A DNA stretch of 59,352 nucleotides from Mesostigma viride (lineage: Eukaryota > Streptophyta > Mesostigmatophyceae > Mesostigmatales > Mesostigmataceae), in the NCBI GenBank assembly GCA_009746045.1, contig RPFO01000667.1, positions 4,574,862 to 4,634,213 on the forward strand, written 5' to 3'. Both the position numbers and the translations under genes were made by a program. Positions 51,462 to 59,352 of the stretch are shown here, in pieces. The notes below the pieces were generated by a model. It was not told the DNA's origin. It searched no databases and worked only from the letters and a program-made list of their open reading frames with translations. The number at the start of each line of letters is the position of its first letter. Position 1 is the first letter of the stretch.

Positions 51462-53364
51462 TTAAGGGGACGGTCCCGGCGCGAATATTTTGGCGCCGAA
51501 AAATTCGCGGTACCCGTCCGTACCGTGAAAAAGTGGTGCACGGGGCGCGCACCCCTACCGGAGCTGGCCATGGCGACGTGCTTTCAGGCAGAGTAGAAAA
51601 AGATAGCTCGCGGAATGCAGAGAAACTGAGCGAATCTTAAAGACGATGAGTAAATGATACTACTTCGTAGTGGAGTTCGCGTTTTTTGCAGTGTCGATGA
51701 TTTTATTGATGACCATCGCCACGGGGGTCCAATCTCATGTTTTCGTCGAGAGGAATAAATTAGAATGCACGCTGGCGGCGGTGATTGTCAGGTTTTATGG
51801 GCTTTACCTAGCGTCAAGGATGCGTTTAAATCGTTATTGGTAAAGCTTTAAAAAATTTGCTGGGTTTCGGCAAGATTTCCGTCATGATCGGTAAGACACT
51901 CTCCAGGCTCGCGGGATGCGCGTCTTATTATTCCATGGAAGGTTGTTCTTTCTTGCGCCGCTGGGCGAAGGACAATTCCGGTAATGGTACGATCGTGTGA
52001 TCAACGTGACCCTATGAATGTTTCGCTTCCTTTATGGGTTATCAACGCAAGTTTTCGGCTTCTTTCCGTGCAGTTAGCGCCAGGTATAATGCCATTCCGT
52101 GCTGCGCATCGCCAGATTCCTGGCACCTTTCAGTGGTTTTTATGTACGTTGCATGGCTGGGATGTGTCAAAGCGTGACCGTGGCATATCGTCAAGTTGTC
52201 AGGGATTTGCTGAGTGGTTTCTTGGAAGGAGATTGCTAACAGCACTCAGTTTTGTGTGAATATTGACGCGGCCTTTCTTAGCAGAGGCTTCATTGTGGTT
52301 AGAGGCTCACAAGCTTGAGTTTGTTTCTTGGCAAACAATTGCGCTGGAAAGAAAGGTGGCAGTGGTTTTTCTGAGGGGCATACTGCATGGGTGGAACTGC
52401 ACGTAGGTAGGGGTTATCGTTGTCTTGTTGGCCTTTCTCCCACTAAAATGGGAGAGCCCTAATTCATATGCTAGCAAGGCAAGGTAACCATGGTAAGAAG
52501 CCTTGGCAAGCAGCATGTATGATAATTCTGCTTTCTCTGTGGACTGTCTGTTGTTACCCTTGTTGGGCAATTAGTGGATATGGCTTTCTAGGGTGTGTTT
52601 GAGCTTGGTTTTGGGATGATGCCCACACCATAAACCTGGAATATGCTTTAGAAGTGTTGGCTAGGCATGTAGAGCTACCTGCGTCATTGTTGTGCACACG
52701 CGCATCAGGTTGCCCGTGTCGAGGTAAGGCAAGGGCACATGACGTGCCCAGCCACCTCCTTGTACATTGTGGTCGAATTGGGCATGGTCAGGAGCCTTTT
52801 GGATGGCATTGGAAGTGTTAGTGTGCCTTAATACTCACTAATGCCTTCCTTAGCGTCTGCACAGGTGGCCAACTGCCAAAATTAATAACTGCCACAGCTG
52901 AGCTCAGAATGCCACCAAACTTTGACAGTGCCTTCTATGGTCATGACAGAATTTGACTTGTGCTTTTCAGGCCTAATTGATGTGTTATGAGTGTGTATGG
53001 GGACGCCCCGCCTAAAAAAGCGTATTTTTGGCCCAAAAATTAATAACTCAAAGGGATGTGCTGATTTTGTTGATCCAATTAGGTAGAAACAATGTCCCAT
53101 GACATTTTTATATGGGGTGTGCTTTTTTCATGCAACTGGTTCTCCCACTGTTCTGGGCAAGATGACGTGCCCCGGACAGCGTTTTTTTCTATTTTTAGCT
53201 CATAGCCGGTGTATGGCTGGGGTAGTACCCCCAACAAGTGGTGGTATGCATGCCCAAACATCATGTTTATGGTCCCCAAACATCATTCAGTGGTTGTCAG
53301 TTGCATTTCTGTAGTTATTAGGGGGGGTAAGTTTTGATATATTTCTATGGGACCCTCCCCTTAA
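51462..53364 (+). mobile_element. TTAA-target element, copy 4 (complete)
   Basis: Exact TTAA duplications at 51462-51465 and 53361-53364 enclose 1895 bp. The ends GGGGACGGTCCC and (inverse of the right end) GGGGAGGGTCCC differ at one base. A subterminal inverted repeat around GGCGCC is at 51481-51508. The shared TTTTTTTCTATTTTTAGC motif (about 53182) and the hairpin GGGGTAGTACCCCC (53219-53232) lie near the other end. A decayed peptide (YYSMEGCSFLRRWAKD, about 51925-51975) matches the other copies. No transposase. It is inserted between the 427-codon frame and gypsy element 2. Confidence 0.85.
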
Positions 53365-53535
53365 GGGCGTGTGAGTGTGAAAAAGGGGTACACTTGATAC
53401 TAGGCTCTTATACCCAATTACCACGATGGTGCGTACACATCGACGTGAATAACACAAGTGCCTTCGCGGCATCGTGGCTACACGTGATCAAGCCCGTTGT
53501 CCTAGCGCCCCCACCACTACTACCTTCGCGGTAGC

Positions 53536-55705
53536 CTAGTGGAGGGCATGCTTGGCCTTATACTCGCGAAGCAGACGTTCACACCCTTCTAGCTCATTCT
53601 CGGTTCGCCACGAATCCTCGTAATCATGCTGAGCAAAACGCCACCGTACGCGATACTGTCGCTGTCTACCTCTCCCACGCTTGATGTCCCGGTGGTCCAC
53701 GATCTCGGCCACCTCGTCTTCCTGTTCTCCAGTCTCGGGGTTGTACTCGACAGGGGCCGGCGGGTTGAGCCGACCTTGGATGGAGTTCTGGTGGTATAAC
53801 TTGAGCTGGTCTCGATGGAAGTTGGAGGAAGTGTTCCAGGAGCTCGGGATGTCCACCTTGAACATCACATCTCCAAGCTTCTCCAGAACCTTGTGTGGCC
53901 CCAGGAACATAGGACGGAGCTTTGTCTTGAGCTCACCCTCTACCTTCTCAGAGAAACGTCCTAGGCGGGGGCCTTCCACCAGTACCCAGTCGCCCACCTC
54001 GACGGCCGGCGTGCGCGCATCTAGGCGGCCAGCAGTCCTCGCCATGTAGCGCTCTGCGGCGGCCCGGTAGCCCTTGACCGCACTGTCATGGCCTGGCGCA
54101 TCTGGACCAGCAACCTCTCCACCCCTTCGAGGGTGTCTCGCCGGACCGACTTCTCAGCTAAGGCTGGGCTTGTGAGAAGGTCAGTCGGCGTGAGCGGATG
54201 CCTGCCCGTGTTGAGGAAGAATGGTGTGAAGCCATGAGCTGCCTGGGGGCGTTATTCAGGGAGAACTCCACCAAACCCAACAACTCTTCCCAGTTGCTTC
54301 CCACCGCGTCAGTGTAGTGGCGCATGGTCTCTTGCACTGCGCGGTTCAGCCTCTCCACCAGGTGGGAGGACGAGCTGTGATATGCTGTCCCCAGCGACAC
54401 CTTGGTGCCCAGGCATTCAAAGAACTCCTGCCAGAAGCGGGCCGTGAACAGCTTGTCTCGGTCCGATATGAATTGCCGGCTGAGTCCGTGGTACCTGAAC
54501 ACGTGGTGAAGGTATAGCTTAGCGCAAGCCTCGGCCGTGAGCTCGGCCGGACATGGTGCCAGGTGACACATGCGCGTCAAACGGTCCAGGAAAACCAGAA
54601 TCATGCTGTTGCCATTCTTGGTCTTCCGGAAGGGGCCAACAAAATCCATCATCAGGGAATCCCAAGGGCCCATCGGGTCTGGTAGGGTCTGGGGGACCGC
54701 CTGTGAGCCCGTATTGCGGGACTTCATGATCTGACATGATGGACACTCGCGCACGTACGTCTCAATGTACTCTCGCATGCCTGGCCAATAGAAGTTCTTT
54801 CTGGCCCGTGGCAGCAAGCGGTGGATCCCTTGGTGGCCACCGGCGAGAGAGTCATGGAGCTCATGGAGCAGAGCCGCTCGACATAACTCCGGGACGTACA
54901 GGCGCCAGCAGTCTGGCCTCACCATGACATAGAGTCGCCCGTCCTGGAACTTGCACGGGAGCTTGCCCATCTGCTTGGGGTGCGACCTGATTGCCTCTAA
55001 GGCCGCGGGCTCCGTGACAGTGAACCGACTAATCAACGTCTCCAGGACAGAAGTGATCGTGTACGTGTCCGCCTCCTCCTCAAGGGTTTGGTGCACGTAC
55101 TCCGAAAAAATGGTAGGGGGCCCGATGCGCTGCAGGTGAAAAATTCCCTGAGCCGGTACCACGTGGCTGAGTGGCACCCGTGACAGGGACCCCTCCCTTT
55201 CCCCGGGGGCGCGCACGTCCTCTCGCGCGGCCTCCCAGTCGGGAGACAGGGTGTCCTGGGTCGTGCGACCGGTGTGGAACAGATAGCGACTGTGCGGCGA
55301 CCCTGGGTCGCCACAAGGCGAGCCAGGCTCCTGCGCGGAGCCACATGTGGTGTGAAGTACGTCCATAGTCTCATAAAAATCTGCGTAGTCCGCCCGCCGA
55401 GAAAGGGCGTCCGGGACCACATTCTCTGCACCCTTCACGTACTGAATTTTGAAAGGGGCAAACTGAGACAAGTACTCCATCCACCGCGCCTGACGGGGCG
55501 TCAAGTTAGGTTGGGCGAGCAGATGCGTGAGGGGCCGATGGTCCGTGTGGATGATCAGCCGGTGGGGATCAAGGTCCCCCTGCTCGCTAATCGCAACGTC
55601 AAACTGAGCCCCGAGAAGATGATGGCGCCAAGTGCGACAGCAGTAGACCACAGCAAGAAGCTCCTGCTGATGCACCGGGTAGTTACGCTCGGCGGGGATC
55701 ATAGA
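53536..55705 (-). pseudogene. Gypsy element 2: RNase H, integrase, chromodomain
   Basis: On the minus strand: RNase H from MIPAERNYPVHQQELLAVVY through HTDHRPLTHLLAQPNLTP and YVKGAENVVPDALSRR. The integrase zinc domain follows (HDSLAGGHQGIHRLLPRARK, FYWPGMREYIETY, CPSCQIMKS), then the core with D (LMMDFVGPFRK), D (FISDRDKLFTARFW) and E (LVERLNRAVQETM). After a frame break near 54050-54160, the GPY-like part (LRPMFLGPHKVLEKLGD) and a C-terminal chromodomain (EVAEIVDHRDIKRGRGRQ; YRVRWRFAQHDYEDSWRTE) end at 53536. The chromodomain places it with chromoviruses, which target marked chromatin. The RT is missing: homology begins at about 55705, where unrelated sequence starts. Confidence 0.9.
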
Positions 55706-57836
55706 GTTAACGTTCTTATGAACGCAATATGTAAGGATATGGTTGCAATGCAGCAATGTGTGAATATGGTTGGAAACGGAGCTTTGTTATATTGTATAGG
55801 CTTACAGCACTCGGGCACGTGAGTGCTTGTACACGAGTTTGCCAAGTCAAGGCAACACACGTGAGGCGGGCTCGCAAGAGACCTGCCCAAATGGCACTGG
55901 TCTATTCTTTATATACTTGTGCACTGTGCTTGCTAGTCCTGAGCAGCCCAGAAGGCCTGCTCAGTAATAACACTCCCGGTACAGTATTCACAACCTGTAC
56001 AGCGCCCAGATCCTATACAGTAGGTCTGCCATACAGGCACAGTGACCACAGAGCACAGTCCACAGTGACTATTGAATCTGCACCTAGAAGTCCAGGACTA
56101 AGCCTGCGGTACCAACAGACCACAGGTTAAGGTTCCTATTTCCTGCGTACGACGTATTAATCCAATACCGTCGTAGGTTCAGCACCTAATTCCTGTCAGC
56201 CCAGGAAATCCTGTCGACCCCATATGTCGTCGGCAAATATTCACGTCCGACTTAGACGAACAGCCGGCTCGCGCTCGCGCGCGACCGGGAAGTCGGAACG
56301 CCATAACTTTCTTGATACTTGTCGGAATGAACTCGTTCCGGTGCCGCTGGAATCGCAGAGATATATGCCGAATCAGGTATGTCAGGGTTTTGACCCTATG
56401 ATCATGTGCCCAACTGCCTATGTGAGATAATTGTGTTTGTGGCCATCCTGATGTACACGGAGGTATTAGGGTTTGCGTCCCTAATAATCGCACCCGCCTG
56501 CCGTATATCTGGCCGATATAATTAATAGGCTAAGTAGGGCTTGCCGTGATATTTCCGGCACAGTTTGTAGCACTGAAAATAGTGCCGTATAGAAAAAGTT
56601 ACAGAGTGCCGAAATTGTAATTTCGGCACAATACTTTTCGTACCTACGGTGTCAGAATTACTTGGATCATTGCTTGCGTGGCTGTGTCCATAAATGATAC
56701 TAGCGGACGCCCAACCAAGGCGTGACAAAATGTTTAAGTTGAGCCGTATGCACTTGTGGAAAGAAATCTGATATACTAGGTAGAGTACCAAGTGCTGGGC
56801 GCCGCGCCCTTCACCCATGTATGGGCCAAATGCATCCAACGCCCACGAATGCGCCGCTCCTAACTGGACGGCCAATATTGCGTGGTTTTGTGACTTGCCA
56901 GCTTTCAGGCAGGCAACGTAGCATTTAACCTTTGGGTTGTCTCCTTAACAATTATGCCTCAGGCTCCGCAATAAAAACTGGCTATGGCAACAAAGTTGAG
57001 ATGAGTTACACATGCAATATATAATTTCGAGACTACTCCTAGGTCATTTTTTCTTGACAAGGTACATGCCAATGCGCTTGGCGTTAACTCCAATCCTTTC
57101 TTTTCTTGAGCTGTAGCAGCTCACACAAGTCTACATACAAACACACACAATGGGTACTGGACATCCTCCCCGACTACAAGTCACAACCCGCTGGGCATGA
57201 CAGTCAGCTTGGATTCCTTATTATATGTACATAGCACCCATACTGGTTCAGGAGCACAAACAAATTACAATGAGTCCCTATCCCTTAACGGGAGGCTCGT
57301 TGTGTTACCCATGTACAAGAGGTTGGCCAACTGTGGCAGCCCATAGGTGTTCAGTTAAGAACTTGAGAAGTATGTACAACCTTCAGGACCTTAGGCGAAA
57401 CCCCACAGATCACCCACAACAGCTCATCAGAAAACATTGCTGACCCCCAGACGGGAGTCGGCGCCGGTCTGCTGCCCCTTATCGAACCAGACACAACATC
57501 TACGCGAAGCACATGCAAAACACAAGCTCCTATACTCATTCCAACCGTGGAAAATCAGGGGACCTGTCGCCACCTCACCAGCATGGTGGATGGGTCAGCC
57601 AGTCCGTGAAACTCCGCCTTAAGACGGCACCAGGGAATCGAACCCCGCCCACAAACCACAGATCTGGGGAAACCTCAGACTGAGATGAAAACCCCAGATA
57701 GACATCTCTCCATCAGAGACAATGTCAGACATTCCCACACCAGAGACATGTCTCACCCCTCAAGGTGTGCTCAGGATTATGTACAATCAAGCTCCCAGCC
57801 TGATATCCAGAGACTTAAGCACCCAGCTCTCAGCTT
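55706..57836. other. Non-coding stretch between two retroelements
   Basis: Breaks the RNase H of gypsy element 2 on its left and lies beyond the RNase H stop of copia element 2 on its right, so part of it may be the 3' UTR and LTR of that copia element. No frame of note. A GGGTTCGATTCCC-like box on the minus strand at about 57630-57650 resembles a tRNA T-arm, but no tRNA can be folded around it. Confidence 0.45.
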
Positions 57837-59352
57837 TTAGACAGATAGACCGACTTGACAGTCAGCATTCATGAGCTTCCTCAGTACATTGTACTGGGCT
57901 GGGGCCTTGTGTGGCAGCTTGGTCAATGCGTCAGCAGGGTTCTCCTCACCAGGGATATGCTTCAAGTCAACCAAACTGGCCAACTCCTTCAGCAACAAAT
58001 AATCCAGATCCCGGCTCCTGGCCAGCTGCTTGTGAACAAACTGGACCATACCCATGCTGTCTGTTAGCAACAACGTCTCCATCTGCAAGGTCCAAGGGGT
58101 AACTGAAGCCAGCTCCAGCATTAACTCCTTTATGTACAAGCTGGACTGGATCCCCTCGCATATGGCCCTGCATTCTGCCACATCTGAACTGATACAGACC
58201 CTCTTCTGCAGTCTGCTGCACCAGCTGAACAAACTTGCCCTGCTCTGATAAAAAGCAAACAGAGCAGCAGATCTCCCCCTGACCTTGGTAACCTGGCGAG
58301 CATCCATGGAACTGTCAACAAAGATCTCCAAGGTGATACAATAGGCTGGGCAAAGTCAATCCCAGACAAAATCAGATCAGGGGTACTCTCCACCAATCGG
58401 GCTATGACTCGAGGCTTCTCATCCTCAAGCACCTCATCAGGCATTCTGCTATGGACCATCAAAGACGGACCACAGATGCTGGCAAACCAGGCCCACATGC
58501 CTCTCAACTCAGGTCCTGCAGCCTGGGTGATCTTCTCTGGCAAGGCCTTTACAATGGTCTGTTTATAATCTCCTCCAGCCTGAAGCCTGATACTCCACTC
58601 CCCATCCCTCCTGAACAGGGTAGCCTGCATTCCACAGAACACTACAGGCTTGTTGGGCTCCTGCCACAGCTCCTTGCCCAGTGAAAACTTGCCACTGATG
58701 ACAGGAATAAACTTCTTCAGCCAGGTCGTGGGGGCTAGCAAATGCAGATCATCTCCATGCAAACTAGCATACACTGGCAGACCCTCCCATTGGGCCAGCA
58801 GCAAACAGGGATCAACTGAAGACACTCTCAAGCCACACTCACTGATCAGAGCTTCCTGCAGCGTGAATCTCCAGATGATTGGGCTCGACCTGAGTCCTTC
58901 CAGGCCCTTCAGAATAACCAGGAATTGTTGATGCAGCTCCAGCTTCCAGATGGCAGGCACCTCAACACAGTAAGGCTCATCCTGCTTCCACACCCTCCTG
59001 GCTACTTCTGGATCAGATTTTTAAAATGCCCTCTTGAAGTCCAGCAGCACTGATGACATAGCTGCTCCCCTGTTCAGCAACCCCACGTAGAGACATAGCA
59101 AAATTCTCCATGTGTCGTGTAGCATCCCTGGCGTGTACAGCTCCTCTCCGGGCAGACTCCCCGTGCCGTGATACTCATTCAGGACAGGCCTGACATGGGG
59201 CACTGATACCTCATCCACAACCTTCCTCTTCAGCACAAATCTCAAAGCAAGCTTCCTTGATGCTGGGGACGTTGTCTGTTGTGCAGCACACTCAAACTGC
59301 AACCACTCCTCCAATGCCTTGGAGAAGGCGAGCTTCCAAGCCCAAACAGAGT
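57837..59352 (-). pseudogene. Copia element 2: RT and RNase H, cut by window edge
   Basis: On the minus strand, 59314-59021 gives the RT start (MEEWLQFECAAQQ ... DTWRILLCLYVGLLNRGAAM, SSVLLDFKRAF = motif A). A stop near 59021 interrupts it. Then 58993-58345 continues WKLELHQQFLVILKGLEGL and ASLHGDDLHLL (catalytic GDD). After a frame change near 58340, RNase H follows (EIFVDSSMDARQVTKVRGRS; ISSDVAECRAICEGI; LTDSMGMVQFVHKQLARSRD; NPADALTKLP), ending at 57837. Layout and motifs resemble the copia pol at 8285 (LDFSKAF, DSSLDARVLTKMRGR), so the two are related but distinct lineages. Upstream domains lie outside the window, so the position of its protease cannot be seen. Confidence 0.88.

Noticed and set aside
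57620-57700. Possible tRNA on the minus strand (GGGTTCGATTCCC T-arm)
   Set aside because: No acceptor, D-arm or anticodon stem could be folded around the T-arm-like box.
1-59352. CRISPR arrays, bacterial operons or integrated viral genes
   Set aside because: No direct-repeat/spacer pattern was seen; the genes are spliced and eukaryotic, and every RT or integrase fits LTR, LINE or Penelope-like retroelements.

Overview
This window looks like repeat-rich nuclear DNA of a eukaryote, most plausibly a green alga or a similar protist. The evidence is two spliced host genes with canonical GT-AG introns of about 0.8-1.4 kb, one of them an RNA polymerase III subunit, embedded in layers of LTR retrotransposons (copia and gypsy), APE-type LINEs, TTAA-target DNA elements and large tetranucleotide repeats. 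Nothing looks bacterial or phage-derived. The species cannot be named from the sequence.

Left block (1-17330) is a nest of LINEs. I see three related 3'-end families, called here LINE-A, LINE-B and LINE-C, plus ORF1 relics. A LINE-B copy on the plus strand (6706-16530) was broken twice. A complete copia element with identical 501-bp LTRs (6831-12572, target duplication ACCAA) sits inside its endonuclease domain. A minus-strand LINE-A copy (15283-16395) sits inside its 3' UTR. A perfect GGAT repeat of about 480 bp lies in the 3' UTR of another LINE-B copy (5640-6119).

Central block (17330-31980) holds the host genes. They are divergently transcribed from a shared 1.7-kb intergenic region. On the minus strand, 25151-19156 encodes RNA polymerase III subunit RPC8/Rpc25 in at least six exons; the last short exon was not found. 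On the plus strand, 26896-31643 encodes a four-knuckle CCHC zinc-finger protein (CNBP/Gis2-like) in four exons. The reading phases join exactly, and two of the knuckles are completed only by splicing. The intergenic region contains a fragment of the 3' end of an organelle-type SSU rRNA.

Right block (31980-59352) is again transposon territory: a 5'-truncated LINE-B (minus), a Penelope-like fragment, a decayed copia RNase H, a gypsy element (plus, 43328-49064) cut inside its integrase by an oppositely oriented LTR, a chromodomain gypsy element (minus, 53536-55705), and the RT/RNase H end of a second copia element (minus, 57837 to the window edge). A family of about 2-kb non-autonomous elements with GGGGA-starting inverted ends and TTAA target sites occurs in five places (3516, 34164, 38547, 40846, 51462). 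One of them carries a small open frame for a canonical PHD finger.

The most unusual points are the copia polyprotein, whose protease-like domain lies between integrase and reverse transcriptase; the TTAA family with its conserved peptide and PHD cassette; and a 57-bp duplication that gives the Pol III gene two competing splice donors.
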